The notes: generated from the sequence alone by a model not told the origin. A stretch of 64,000 bases of DNA from Semisulcospira habei (GCA_036245525.1 BTPG01000006.1:96869585-96933584); one strand, 5' to 3'; counted from the stretch's first letter, positions 1 through 12,512 are shown. Translations and numbers: made by a program.

Positions 1-457
1 GTGCGAAAATAACAACAATGGCGCCGCTGGTGCTTTTAACCTAGGTAGAGGGCAAGGTATACCAACTCAGCTAAGGTTTATGCTTCCTGTGACTTTTGAA
101 ACAATGCACAGTATGCAAAGTGTACTTTATAGTAACAAAAAAAGTTACAGACATTTCCAAAATGATACAGGCGTACATAAGATAACAACAAGCTATACAC
201 ACTGAAATAATAACACTCTTGTAATAAATCTTTATCATGTTGACAATGGTTTTCTTATCTTATTAATGTCTTTCATCCCGATTGGTTGTACATTGCTGAA
301 TGTCCCGACTTTTTCAGGACGTACCAGCACTGATAATGAAGGGGGAAAAAATAAAATAAAATAATGAACAGAATATTGAATGTATGTCACCAGCCGGTCT
401 CATATGCTAAATAAACCTAAGACAATTTAGCAACACACATCCAAAATCAAGAGAGAT

Positions 458-476
458 CCCCCCCCCCTCCCCCCCC

Positions 477-510
<34 letters not shown>
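458..510. repeat. Poly-C/poly-A tract
   Basis: A run of C broken by one T leads directly into about 33 A residues. It is a low-complexity tract, possibly the A tail of a retroposed fragment, and is prone to length error. Confidence 0.85.
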
Positions 511-515
<5 letters not shown>

Positions 516-553
516 TTCAGACCCAAAAGGTGACTGCCAATAGTGTAAAATGC

Positions 554-849
554 AAAGAAGTACCCAACGGAGAAAGAAACACGCTTAGAAAGATGGTTAC
601 AACACAATTTATTAATATTTCGGGTAAATCCGCCTTGTCAAAACAGACAAACAAACAAATGGAGAGATCAGTCGCTACTTATCTTTGTTCACAGAAGGAA
701 TGTGCCCCATTCCTTATGCGAATGAAGATAAGTAGCGACTGATCTCTCTGTTTGTCTGTCTTGACAAAGCGGATTTACCCGAAATATTAATAAATTGTGT
801 TGTAACCGTCTTTTCAAAGAGTGTTTCTTTCTCCATTGGGTACTTCTTT
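554..849. repeat. Foldback element (long hairpin)
   Basis: Arm 554-684 is repeated in reverse complement at 726-849 around a loop of about 41 bases. Both arms contain the reverse-complement pair AGTCGCTACTTATCT and AGATAAGTAGCGACT and a shared AATATTAATAAATTG-type core. This is a MITE-like or foldback repeat, not a gene. Confidence 0.85.
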
Positions 850-1677
850 CCAAGAGATGCAGGCAGCGCAGACAGTAGGGAGAGCTTAAAAAAGAAAAAT
901 ACAAGTAAATGGAACAAGGGTAGACAGAAACACATGCCCCAGAATTAAGAGAAAAACCCAACCTTTGGGGCTGACCAGGGTGACCCTAGGAACTAAAAAG
1001 TAGTTAACCCCACCCAAGTCCCCCAGGGCAGACCCGGATATGGGCCACTGTTTAGTTACAAAGTAAGGTTAATGTTACACAGTATACAAAATGATCCAGG
1101 TGTACATCAGATAAAAACTGAGCTATACACGCTGAAAACAACCGAATAATAACGTTATTGTAATAAATCTTTATGTTGACAATGTTTGTTTCTTTTTATC
1201 TTATTATTGTCTTTCGTCCCCAACCGCTGTTCCGTTTGCAGAGTTTTAAATGTTATACAGTATACAAAATGATCCAGGCGGACCAACCCCATAGTAGCAC
1301 TCTTGTAATAAATCTTTATGTTGACAATGGTTTTCTTACCCCTTATTATTGTCTTTCATCCCCAACCGTTGTTCCATTTGCAGTTCCATTATCAAAGTTT
1401 TAAATGTTATACAGTATACAAAATGATTCAGGCGGACCAACCCCATAATAATACTCTGGTAATAAATCTTTACGTTGTCAATGGTTTTCTCATCTTATTA
1501 TTGTCTTTCGTCCCCAGCCGGCTGTTTCCTTTTGCAATTATACAGTATACAAAATGATCCAGGCGTCCATCAAATAAAAACAAGCTATACATGCTGAAAC
1601 CAACCCAATAATATTTAACACTCTTGTAATAAATCTGTATGAAAACAAAAATGCCGCGAGTGTTGAATAATCTCAAT

Positions 1678-3610
1678 TCATTTCTTTTGTAACTTTTTCA
1701 TTCTGTTGCGGATGTAATCCTTAATGTTTGTCGTGTGCCTATGTCTAAGTACGGGCTCTTCTGCGATTGCCTGCTGTATCTCGGCCTTTCCAGGAAGTTT
1801 GTTCACGACGAGGTGTGTCTTGAAACGAGTTTGAACAGCTTTCTCTTCAGCTTTCCCCCATGGTTTCCTTGTAAATCTAGCTTTCTTTCGAATAGGAGCT
1901 GACGAGGTACTGTCATCATCAAAACTATCTAGATTGTCATCAGGCTCTGGACATCTTTTCTCTGTCATGCTCATTGATTCCTGTGTTGTTGACTTGCTAC
2001 TTGCTTCATTCACAGGTGCTGTTTCCCCCGAGACCTCTCTGCGAGTTTCTGATGTGTCTTCATTGTCAAAGTCAATCTCTTCATCATCGCCCAGTTCAGC
2101 TCTAATGCAACTCTCAAAATCTATCATCCCATTGTTAACTGACAGAAGAATCTTTGCCACTTTTGCCTTTTGAAGGATGTCTTGAGGTTGGCGGTAGATA
2201 TGGCGATGTATCCGAATATCATGACCAAGGAAGTCTGCCAGCTGATCCTGGTCTAACTCCAAGATGGCCATTGACTGAGCCAAAGTTGCAACCTGCTTCC
2301 GTAACTGAGTAAATGTGAACATGGCTGGGTTTGACACTTGTGCTTGTAGCGCATGTTCCTTCAGAACATCATGGCCTTTGTAAGGCCTCTGACCAGAAGG
2401 TGTGGCAAACATGTACTGAGAACCAGCGAGAGCTGGCACTGATTGCCTCATTTGAAGGATTATGTCCACAGTTGTCATCATCTTCTTCGTCAGCAAAATG
2501 GGAACACTCCTATTAAACTTGCCTCTGATTTCCACTCACTGAAAATGATTCATCATTTTCTTCTCAACCTCTGTGAGACATTTCAAGACATCTTGATTGG
2601 TGATCGATCCAATCTTAGCATTCTGGAAGTCTGATACCTTCATTCTCTGAACTTTTCCCCCTCGTTTTCGGTTGAAAAGTGATACAGCGCAAAGAGTTGC
2701 TTTAACCACTGTCGGATAATCTTCCAAAACCATCCTTGTCTCAAGAAGCTGTTGGACCTTCCTCACATCTTCACATGATGGGATCAGCTTGGGTTTGTTC
2801 ATGGTCATTTTCCCGACCGACTGCTGTAGCTGACACAATCGTACCAGTCCCCGAGAGTCAAACCGCTGCGCCTCAGAGAGCTCCTGTCGCCACCTGTCAT
2901 CTGAACCATGCCCAAGCTGTTTGGACGCCTGCGACTGTTTGATCTGTGAACATTTTTTCAAAGCTTGGCCTATGCGCATTGCGAGATTGTTTTTTTTTTT
3001 AACTGATGTGTGTCCTCATCAAATTCTGCTAGCTCTTTTACAGCCAGTACAACATGGTCAAAGCTAGCTGAATTGATCACAGCATTTAAACTTTCGATTT
3101 TCATTTCTGACCTCACTCTGATAATCTTTAATAGTCTCCTTAACTCCAGCATCCTGGAGCTGATTTGCCCAGCTGTGTGTTCTTCAATGTCCCTGCGGTC
3201 AAATAATCTCTTTCCATACTCAAGAAGCAAGGGGTCAGTTCTGATGAGACGGCTTATCTCATCATCTCTCTGTCTGGCTAAAACCTTATAAGAAAAGGAA
3301 AAGTCAATGTCTAAGGGTATTGGAAGCATTAGCCTCCCACGTCGTGCCGCCTCACCTCTCTTAGCAAAGTGAAACCCCCCTGGTTTTGACAGCAACGTTT
3401 TGAGTGTATCAAGATCAGCTTTTTTTGATAGAGCCCTTTGCAATAGCTACAGGCGAGAAGGTCGTCTACCTTACTAGTTTTGGTGTGATTCTTAGGAATC
3501 AAACATCCTGATTTTTTTTCAAGAACGGCAACGTTATGCATGTAATCACCCTCATCTTGTAGTCTGATCCATGCTTGACGTCTTTGCTTTGTCCCTTTTT
3601 TCATCACCAA
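1678..3610 (-). pseudogene. Decayed Crypton-like tyrosine recombinase
   Basis: Reading leftwards from 3610, three frames carry consecutive pieces of one protein. A CxxC zinc-finger piece (ACSYCKGLYQKK) comes first, then a helical middle region, then a C-terminal part with the block LRKQVATLAQ followed by LADFLGHDIRIH and RHIYRQ. This order matches the second Arg, the His and the Tyr nucleophile of tyrosine recombinases, as in Crypton-type elements and related animal genes. A basic tail of about 100 residues (IRKKARFTRKPWGK) follows. The frame changes near 3440 and again at the poly-T run 2992-3001, and an in-frame TGA lies at 2536-2538. At least three lesions make it a pseudogene unless some are sequencing errors in homopolymers. 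No flanking target duplication was found. The family assignment is from motif memory and is moderate. Confidence 0.6.
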
Positions 3611-5207
3611 AATTTTAGCAACGTCTGCCTCATCTGCATGGACATCTTGCTCATTTACAAGACAAGCTTGCTACACAATTTGCATGCATGTTTCTTGTCC
3701 CATTTGTACTTTCCTTTCCATCTCTGCGACACGTGCACATCCGTTTCTTCGGTAAGCTCTCTTTCCCCACCCCCAACGTTGTGTTTCTTCAGCCTATCCA
3801 CATTGTCATTGCCACCCCCTAATTCACCCCCCTAACGCACACTGCACCTTGCTGGTACTTGCTTCACTGACACCTGCCTGTAACGACGGTGTTTTTAGTG
3901 TACTACTGAACTAAATTGTTACATATAAACGTTTATGGAATGAGTGTGTGCGTGGGCTTTCTGCCAATCTGTATAAAGGTGGGTGTTCTATCTCTGTTTA
4001 CTAGACTCTTTCATCCACCACACACGCGCTTACAAACAAGGACAAAGGCCACACAGTTATCTCTCTTTGCCCTCTGTTTAACTTATTCTCATACACTCAT
4101 AACATACATTAAACCACACAATTCACATCATATAAACCAATCTACACCAATAACAATTCACATCATATAAACCAATCTGCACAAATAACTAACAAGTGGC
4201 ATATAGGCTATTCACAACTTCAGCGCTCACACATTCACTCCTACCGTAGAGGTCGTTGTCTCTCTCGAGAGACGTCACTCGACTCCTCTTTATACTAGTG
4301 TCGACACAGTCAATATCACATTGACGACTTGACGGAGATTCCCGAACTGAATATTACTATTCAGTGACTGCTCACAGATTTAGAACATTCCTAGGCGTGA
4401 AATTAACGGCGCTAGGCGACAATAGCTACACTGACGGAACACTGCATGTGGTCCTGTAGCACGAATCTGTGGCTTACTTCGCTACCGTTGCTGCTCGTAG
4501 CACCAGTGATGGTAGGACGAAGGAGAGATGAAGGCTTGATGTCCGCACCTGGTCACGTACGTGATGCCTTCAGGACAGCTTCATCGGCCCTACACCAGGG
4601 GTGTCCGCTCCGTACCGGCCCAGCTGTATTCAATATACAGCTATCGAATTCTCTAGCCAGAATTCTTCCTCAGAGCCTTAGCTCGACTCGACTGGTATAG
4701 CATCTCTAACCGGCAATTATTCCCGATACCACAGTCACTCCCACACGTGACACGTGAACATCGCTCACCGACATTACCGCACGTGAACATGGCTTATCTG
4801 TACATTACTGCTCGTGAACAATGCTTATCTCTACATTATTCGCATGTGTACATTCGGTCCAACTGCTAATGACGTCACACCATCGTCCGACCGAAACCTG
4901 CCCCAAAGGCGTTCGTTACACTGCCCACCCTGGACCAGCCACTTTGAAATCTAACATATTTAACATATTCAATACAATACTGTCTGTGTCAGAGACCCCA
5001 GAGATTGATGGCGACACACCGTCTGAATCCTGTGAGCTCGAGCCAGGAAAAAACTCCTCGTCATCACTGTCCTTGTATTGCGATGCGTTTGCACTCTCAG
5101 TCTCAGGTCCATCCCAGGCTCCAGTTGCCAACTGGAAAAGGAAAGAAATAAAAAGCTGCATTAGGACAGAAACAGCCCAATTTTGGTTTAAGGGGCCTTG
5201 CAAAAGA
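3611..5207. other. No recognised gene or repeat
   Basis: Unique-looking sequence. Open frames here are short and lack recognisable domains or splice-linked partners. It could hold untranslated or promoter sequence of the SR gene, but nothing shows this. Confidence 0.4.
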
Positions 5208-5535
5208 ATATAAAGAGTAATCCCATGTATGACCGATTTACTTATGTGTGACCTCGGTGACGAGGGCTGGCTTCTGCAGCAGCAAAATCCATGTTTTCTG
5301 AAAATGTAAGCAATTTTCACACATCTGTCAACCCCGCGTGACCCTTTGAGAGAGGTCACTCAAATTGGTATGTTTACAAAGACCTTGCCACAAAGTATCC
5401 TTGGACCAAGCTTGAAGAATGTGGCTTGAATAGTCTCCGAGAAAATGCCACTGTTAACGTTTACCATGGATGACGGACGGACGACCAGTGGCCCAGAACA
5501 TAAACTCACTTTTGCTTCGCACGCGAGCCAATAAA
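5208..5535 (-). repeat. Short deleted copy of the 165-unit repeat family
   Basis: On the minus strand this starts with the family 5' signature (GGCTCGCGTGCGAAGCAAAA, then GTCGTCCGTCCGTC) and jumps to the family 3' end (AGAAAACATGGATTTTGCTG, CAGAAGCCAGCC). The internal 165-bp units seen in the copies at 10-22 kb are missing, so it shows the element termini without the array. Confidence 0.75.
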
Positions 5536-6599
5536 ATGAAGATGATCATAGAATCACTTACCAGTTTGTAATTGGGGGCATTCCGCTGCCGTCTATGCAC
5601 CCACCTACCAGACGCACCCTCTGCGGCAGAGGCTGGGCCATCATGCTGCAGCTGACTAATTTTGCCATGGGCCTTGGTCATGTGCCAGGAGGGGGCGTGC
5701 TTGTCCACTTCCATAGATCCCGATGGGTTTGGACATCCTGCTGCCATCTGGCGCTGGGTGTGTGCCATCTGGCGCTGGGTGTGTGCGGAAGTGCTGAGTG
5801 TGGCCAAAACAGTGCTGCAATGCAAACATGTCAAATGCAACCATTGTAAACCGTTGACATTTTGGATCAGATATATACATAATTACTGCAGTACCCCCGC
5901 CCCATACGAACAATAACTGGTAATACAGTAAAAAGCGACGCTTCAGTTGCACAATCCGAAAAACCTGTTCGTGGAAGTGACAAGTCTGTTCTTTGAATCG
6001 CGAGGTAGTTTTGCGTACGAGGATTGAAATACACACTGAAATCTGGCGCTATTTTGTTTATAGTGCATGCATGTGTCAAGTTACTTTTCGATCACAATCA
6101 CACATGTAAGAAAAAAAAAGCAACACAATCGCGTGTCAGATTGACCTTGTAATGGTGTTATTGAACGAATTCCTTTCATTGAAGAAGAAAGCTTTTGTTA
6201 AAATCGTGGGGTTCTATTATCTGTTACTACAAGACTGACTGAGCAGCAGACGCCGGTCGTAGCAGACGTCTCAGTTTTCTCGGCCAAACGGGTCCATGTA
6301 GGCTACTGTGCAATTGTAAGGGATTGGGAGCATCTCAGTTAAATAACTGCGCTGAAGAAGTACACATAGGCGTGCTCTTAACTAAGAAATATTGCATAAA
6401 ATCAATCGTACCTCTGCAAATGGAACAACGGTTGGCGGGACGAAAGACAATAGAAGGGGAAACAACTCAGTTCATGTCACTGCGCAGCTGACCAATCAGG
6501 TATCAAATTGATCCATTGAGACGCTCGCTTCCGTGGTAACACACAGGCCCAGTGCGTTGCAAACACACAACATGAGGTAAACCTGCGAAAATGGGACAT
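5536..6599. other. No gene recognised; one 21-bp direct duplication
   Basis: The only structure noted is a perfect direct duplication of GCCATCTGGCGCTGGGTGTGT at 5742-5783. Translated frames in this stretch have no recognisable domains. Confidence 0.4.
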
Positions 6600-6753
6600 C
6601 CTATTTAGATAATTTTTTTCTGACTTTTGAATGAAAGATAATGCAGAAACAACCCTCAGAAAAAAGGGTGCCTGACTTGGTCACCCAGAATTTTACACAC
6701 ACCCATTTTCCATAAGGATGGTAAAGAAAGTCACCCATTTCAGGGGTTTTGTG

Positions 6754-6820
<67 letters not shown>

Positions 6821-6890
6821 CACTCGGCGTTTCCCGCCAAAAGTGCGTTAGTTTAGCAGCGAATTTAGCGTAACTAGACATGACGTAATT
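6600..6890 (-). repeat. End fragment of a long composite repeat with (AC)n
   Basis: The reverse complement matches the unit at 42545-42900: ACGTCATGTCTAGTTACGC, a (TG)n tract, CACCCATTTTCCATAAGGA on this strand, and the AACCCTCAGAAAAAAG block. The (AC)n tract is at about 6764-6820. Confidence 0.8.
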
Positions 6891-7975
6891 TTTTGATGGT
6901 TACTGTAATTACTTTGATTAGAAAGATTACAAAGCAAAGTAGGTAATAGCGCTGTCAGGGGAGAGAATTGTGCAGTTGTCAATTACTTTAGTTGTCAGAT
7001 TTTCAGACCTGCCCGCCTCAGTTTGTCGTCACGGACATTCCGGCTTTTGAATTTCACGCCGCTCCACCGCGGCGATCCATCCTACAAAGTCTGCGTTCTA
7101 TAAATAGAAGAGACTTAGAACTATTCTCATTCATTCATTCATTCATTCAAATACAGTCGCATAATTGATTGGTTTATAAATCCTCATTGATGTTCTTATT
7201 TATAAATTTATCTTTCCGTTGCCGGTCGTACATTTACATGCAGATACTTAGTGGTCGAGGGGAAGTTACTCTAATTTACGGCACGTTTCGAACGGTAGCA
7301 GACGACTGCAAAACAAATTGGATGTTGTAAATAACGGAAAATCAGCTGGTGAGATAGTTACGTTGTCTTCTTAATTAAACCAAAAAACAAAATGGCGAAA
7401 GTCATTAGTAAATGAGAAATTAGAAAAACCTAAGAGATATGTTTTTTTATCGGCTAGGCTTTGCAAAAAGTGCCATTGACGTAAAGTAGATTCAGGGGTG
7501 CGCCCTGTACATCCTTAGCCGCGCTGATCGAACTTGTATGCAGATGCAGAATCGACTGATGCATAGATGAGATGGGGGGAAGATTCAAAGATAAGTTGTT
7601 GTATTTGACGGATCGGAGTGATTGTTTGTTCATGTTATAGCAATGCGTCCCTTCAGTGCGCCGACTGACAGATAACACACTTCTGGTCTACTGAGATTCT
7701 GTTTACTTGACAGCTGTTAACGAAATTCAGTTGTTTGCAACTGTTCTACGCGCAACTTGTTATAGATTTTTTTTTGTTTACGGGGGAAAGGGACTGAAAA
7801 TAAGGAGACAGTTGCAGAATTAGCTGGGGGGATCTTTTCGTTTTGTGAATACAACTGAAACACTACAGGTCTATGTACTTTGTCGATTCATGTTTAACAG
7901 ACCCAAAAGATGACTCTTTTTTATAGCATGACGTAATTTAGTAAGTTTACAACGCGGCCTCTATTTGTGTTACAG
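6891..7975. other. No recognised gene; upstream flank or intron of the SR gene
   Basis: No repeat copy or exon was recognised. The first SR-protein exon in this window begins at an acceptor at 7975, so this stretch is probably intron or the 5' region of that gene. A short (ATTC)n run lies near 7129-7148. Confidence 0.4.
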
Positions 7976-9031
7976 CCCAGAAGACCCTGCTAAGGCCACC
8001 GTTGACGAGGACCAACAGGCAAGGTCCAACGACAACTATAACGTTGGATCGGAAGCGATGAAAACAAAACGCTCAAACTCTAACTCATCCACACGTTCTG
8101 AGAAGTCCGACAGATACGAATCCACGTCCACGGCAACGTCTCCTCTGAGGAACCGTTCTCGAGTGCACACCAGAATCAGGAGTCCTCTGCGTGATCAGGA
8201 AACCCAGACGCTCCGCCTGACAACCACGCAGACACAAACAGACGCAGAGCTGGAGTCAAGAAGCCCGTCACCACGAAGAAAAACAAACCCAAGTCCCAAG
8301 CGAAGCCCTTCAAGTGAAAGAAGCACGACGTCTGAACAGAATCCAGCAACTGAAGGAGATTCAAGCCCTTGGAGGGAGCCCAGTCCTGAACGCAACCCAA
8401 CCCCCAAACAAGAGCCGTCTCAGAAGCAGGACCACACGCCAGAAATGAATTCAGCATTAAATCAAACCCCCAGCCAAAAGAGAAGTCCGACGCCACAACG
8501 AAGTCTAGCTTTAAAGAGAAATCGAAACTTCAAACGTTCTTCATCGTTGAAGCGATCGACATCTCGACACAGTTCGAGACGTTCAGCCTCCAGGATAAGT
8601 TCAAAAAAATCAGACTCTAAACACAATTCTAAGCGTTCAGCCTCACGACAGAGCCCGTCTCCGGCACCAAGCACCAGCTCCGAGAGAAACAGAAACCGTG
8701 GTCGCTTCCTGACAAGATCTCGAACGCGCAGCCACAGCAGGAGTAAAAGCAGGAGGCGCAGTCACAGCAGGAGTAGAAGCGGGAGCAGAAGCCGCAGTAG
8801 AAGTAACAACAGAGGCAATAACGGAAAACGACGCGGTGACTACGGCAAGGGCACCAGGGTTCATGTGGGTAACTTGGGGCTGGATCCATCAAGGGTCGAC
8901 CTCCTGGATACCTTTCTCAAGTTCGGCGCCATTCTTGACCTGTGGCTGGCCCGCACTCCGCCATGCTTCGCCTTCATCGTGTACAGACAGAGGGAAGCCG
9001 CTATGGAGGCCATCAGACGCATGGACGGACA
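7976..9031 (+). CDS. SR-type RNA-binding protein, exon with RS region and RRM (5' end not seen)
   Basis: This internal exon runs from an acceptor (TGTGTTACAG|) to a donor (CA|GTGCGT). It encodes about 350 residues. The first ~290 are low-complexity, rich in Ser, Arg, Pro and Lys, with an SR-dipeptide block near SRTRSHSRSKSRRRSHSRSR. An RRM follows with RNP2-like RVHVGNLG and RNP1-like PPCFAFIVY, close to the SRSF3/SRSF7 class. The RRM finishes in the next exon (MYRGRPLRVSLARP), which confirms the junction. SR proteins act in the nucleus in splice-site selection and mRNA handling. Unusually, the Ser/Arg-rich region lies before the RRM; in SRSF7 it follows the zinc knuckle. The start codon must lie in an upstream exon not identified here. 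Confidence 0.85.
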
Positions 9032-9822
9032 GTGCGTGAGAGTATCTGTCTTTCTGGCTGATTGTCTGTCTGCTAGGCTGTCTCTTAGCTTGTTGGTCAG
9101 TCTTTCAACCTGTCTGGCTGCTTGCCTCTCTGTCTGTCTGTACGTGTGTCTGTTTCATCATCTGGTTTGGTTGATCTGCAGTCTCACTGACAGCTGGTAG
9201 GTGATAATTAAAGGGTGAGCAAGTCAAGTGGCTTCCTCGCAAAAGTAGCGTGTAATTACTCATTTATTTACTTTCTTTGCAAATAGTTCACATAAAGGAT
9301 GTGTTTATTATCCGATTTTAAAATATCGTGATGTTCTCTTTTTTTCTGGTTTCTTCTCCTTGCATTACAGTAATGTATTTTATGTTGAATGTCAGTGCAC
9401 AGTCGCTTATGATACCGGTGTACACTAAACGACCTTAAAGTGTACAATAAGATCGATGTGCCAACAAAAATTAAGATATGGCCGACGACCTAACCTTCTG
9501 CGGTCCAGTACTCAGCTAGATATTAGGGCCAAAGTAATAACGGTCGAGTGGTTCTGTCATTGACGACGATAATCATGACGACGATTATGACACCAATTCG
9601 AACTTTATCGAGGATGACCTGCTGCAGCTGTCGTAACATTATCACTATCACCAGCCACAGCGTTTGGTCGTTTTAACTTGCTCAGTACAAACATCCGTTT
9701 GGAATGATGCTACGACGGAAATGGATGATGCTGTAGTATGTTAAGTGATGCTATGGCACTGCAAGATCTTGATTTTCCCCCCTTTCTTACTTGGGGTGAG
9801 GTGGTGTAAAATAGGGGAACGG

Positions 9823-9841
9823 TGGGGGGGGGGGGGGGGGG
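9823..9841. repeat. Poly-G tract in SR gene intron
   Basis: An uninterrupted G run of about 18 bases. The rest of the intron 9032-10088 shows no repeat I recognise, apart from a CGTACCGTACCGTACC run near 10032. Confidence 0.85.
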
Positions 9842-10088
9842 TGCAGTAAGCAAGAGTCTTCTTGTGCAGTGCAGGAGTCTCTAATGTGTTGTGCATGCTT
9901 ACACCAACCTGCCGATGTAGGTGCCATCATGGTACGGCCATATCATGGTATGGAAATTGGCCATGGTAATCCACGTGATGCTGTACATGGGAGTGGATTA
10001 CGTGCAACTCCTGCTGTCCACGGTGCATGGTACCGTACCGTACCGTACCAACGTCAGTGTTGTGGTTGTGGTTGTGGTGTGCATGCAG

Positions 10089-10259
10089 GATGTACCGTGG
10101 GCGCCCTTTGCGGGTGTCGCTGGCCCGTCCACGCACGAAAGGCACGCGAAGCGGCTCCTATAACCCCACCCTGAGGTGCTACGACTGCGGACAGAGGGGA
10201 CATTTCTCCAGGCACTGCGGCTCCGACTGGGCCATCAAGCACAGCAGCAGGGATGGAAG
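10089..10259 (+). CDS. SR-type RNA-binding protein, exon with RRM end and CCHC zinc knuckle
   Basis: The acceptor is GCATGCAG| and the donor AAG|GTATCA. Length is 171 bases and the phase fits both neighbours. It completes the RRM (YRGRPLRVSLARP), then encodes CYDCGQRGHFSRHC, a CX2CX4HX4C zinc knuckle like that of SRSF7 and plant RSZ proteins, which supports sequence-specific RNA binding. If the donor is not used, the frame stops three codons later (TATCAATAA), so intron retention would give a truncated protein. Confidence 0.85.
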
Positions 10260-10344
10260 GTATCAATAAATCATTGCATATTATCGTAGATATATGTTAG
10301 TGGACTGCATCAATTAGATTTAGGTAGCATCCCTTTTTTATATA

Positions 10345-11063
10345 TCTCACTTGCGATAGCAAAGGTGAGTCTATGTAATGGGCCATACGTCGTTTGTCCG
10401 GCGTCCATCGTCTGTCGTCCGTGGTCACTTTAACGTTGGCATTTTCTCGGAGACTATTCAAGCCTCAGACTTCAAACTTGGCGAAAGGGTACTTTGTGGT
10501 AAAACATTTCTAAACATACTAATTGCAATGACGTCTCGCAAAGGTCAAGGTCATAGGAGGGGTCATAAATACCCACATTTTGACACACATTGTTTCTCCT
10601 CAAATACTATTTTCAACTTCAAACCCAAACTTTGTACAGAGATACCTGATGGTAATACCTTTTTGTGCATACTAATTTGGATGACCCCTCGGTCAGTTCA
10701 AGAGCCACAGGAGGTCGGCAAATGTGTGAAAAAATGACAGCTTTTGATATAATTGTAGTTTTTATCAAAGTTTTTGCCAGCTCTTCAGTCAGATCTGCAA
10801 GACCTTTATATTCATACTAATTTAGTGGTCCCCTTGCAAGGGTCTATGGGGGGGGGGGGGGGGGGGGGGGGGGGGATGGCTCCAGAAATATGTTTTAAAA
10901 AACCATAACAAATTCTATTTTCAACATCAAGCCCAAACTTTGTATAGAGATACCTGATGATAAGGCCCATATTAATTTAGTGACCCCTCGGAAAGGTCAA
11001 GAGTCATAAGAGGTCAGCAAGTGTGTGATAAATGGCAGTTTTTGATAAAATTGTAGTTTTTGG
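10345..11063 (+). repeat. 165-unit repeat family, truncated copy
   Basis: It begins with GCAAAGGTGAGTCTATG-type sequence and the GTCCGGCGTCCATCGTCTG block. About three internal units follow, each carrying CTATTTTCAACTTCAAACCC, AGAGATACCTGATGG and a GGTCAAGAGTCATAAGAGGT-type segment. A second copy begins where it stops. A 26-base G run interrupts it at about 10850-10875. Confidence 0.8.
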
Positions 11064-12512
11064 CTCAGATGTGAAGCAAAAGTGAGTCTATGTTCTGGAT
11101 CAGTGGTCTTCCGTCCGTCGTCTGTCGTCCGTCCGCCGTCGTCCGTGGTAAAAACTTTAACGTTGGCATTTTCTCGGAGACTATTAAAGGCACAGTCTTC
11201 AAACTTGGCCCAAGGATACTTTGTGGCAAGACCTTTCTAAACATACCAATTTGAGTGACCTCTCACAAAGGACAAGGTCACAGGGGATCAGGAAATAGGT
11301 CCAAAATAAATATAGTTTGACATAATTTATTTTTTTCTCAATTATACTATTCACAACTTCAAACCTAAACTTGGTACAAGTATACCTGATGGGAGGACCT
11401 TTCTATGCATATTAATTTGGTTAATCCCTCTGCCAAAGGTCAAGGGTCACAAGAGCTCAGGAAATAGGTAAAAAAAATAGCCCATATTTTGACAAAAGAT
11501 GTTTTTTCTCAAATACTATTAACAACTTCTAAACCAAACTTACCACAGAGATACCTCATGGTAAGACCTATCTATGCATACTAATTTGGATGAGCCCTCA
11601 GAAAGGTCAAAAGTGACAAGAGATCGGCAAATGTGTATAAAATGCCAATTTTTGATAGGAATTGTAGTTATTGTCAACAGTTTTGCAAACTTTTCAATCA
11701 AATTTGGCACAAAAGTAGCTGATGATGATAAAACCTTCCAATGTATACTAATTTAGTCGACTCATTGCAAAGGTCAAGGGTCACGGGGTTTGACAGATGT
11801 GTCAAAACTGAGGTGTAGGGGCTCTGGATAGAGGTAGCACCTTTGCTGTTCCGCAGCTGCGTCCTACATAGGACGGACGGGCATCACTGGTCCTCATCCA
11901 TCTCCTTAATCTCTCACGTGCTGGCTCCAAGCGCCACACCCTGGCAAACCACCTCAGCTGGTGGGCTAAACCACGTGAGGGGGTGGTGTTCACATTGCAC
12001 CACTAGGCGGATGAGCTGTTTCTGACAGCCAATGGCTAGAGGACGGAGGAGATCAGGTTGGATCTAACGGCCAAATGTGGGGGAGTAAACCCTTCAAATC
12101 AGGAGTGGAGCCCCGAAGGCAGACAGCTGCCTGTATTCACGCACTGTTCTGGCAGCTCCTGCAGCCAAACTGGTGCCAAACGTACTGCTTTGCATTCCTT
12201 TGGATACATCAGCGAGGCCGAGAGGGGGATCTTGACGACTGGGCACCCCAGGATCTCCATACACTTCGCCCAGGCTTGCGCCCTGGAGAGGTCACTCCAG
12301 TGACTGACCCAGCAAGCGCATTATACTCCATTGTCTTCCGAGACAGGATGCCAAAAACAAAACTGATTACATTTTGAGAAAACATGGAATTCTGCTGGTG
12401 CAGAAGCCATCCTTTTACTTAATGTCACAAATGGTAAACATGTAGATAGGTCATAAACGTGAGCCATAAGGGCTTTGCCTTTCTTGTATCAAATTTGTTT
12501 GCAAACTTTTCC
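11064..12512 (+). repeat. 165-unit repeat family, full-length copy with insertion
   Basis: It starts GGCTCAGATGTGAAGCAAAA and ends ACGTGAGCCATAAGGGCTTT. The 5' GGCTCACGT and 3' ACGTGAGCC ends of the family form a short inverted repeat. Internal units of about 165 bases carry AAGGTCAAGGGTCACAAGAG. The copy is interrupted by the insertion at 11812-12357. Confidence 0.8.
11812..12357. mobile_element. 546-bp SINE-like insertion with 9-bp target duplication
   Basis: The segment is bounded by direct repeats CAAAACTGA at 11803-11811 and 12358-12366. It interrupts the 165-unit repeat exactly where other copies run straight through (compare 18930-18960 and 22397-22430). It begins GGTGTAGGGGCTCTGG and ends near GACAGGATGCCAAAAA, with no long open frame. 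The A-rich 3' end and target duplication suggest a retroposed element. I do not recognise its source gene. Confidence 0.7.

Larger units (their letters stand above)
153..1640. repeat. Dispersed/tandem copies of a ~140-bp repeat
   Basis: Five partial copies begin near 153, 1074, 1252, 1407 and 1540. They share the core ACAGTATACAAAATGATCC, then TAATAAATCTTTATGTTGACAA and a stretch ending near TTGTCTTTCGTCCCCAACCG. The last four are nearly tandem. No coding potential is seen; the short reading frames here are made of this repeat. Confidence 0.75.

Noticed and set aside
5454..6036. Overlapping open frames of 84-128 residues on both strands
   Set aside because: They overlap a repeat copy and a 21-bp direct duplication, and none resembles a known protein.
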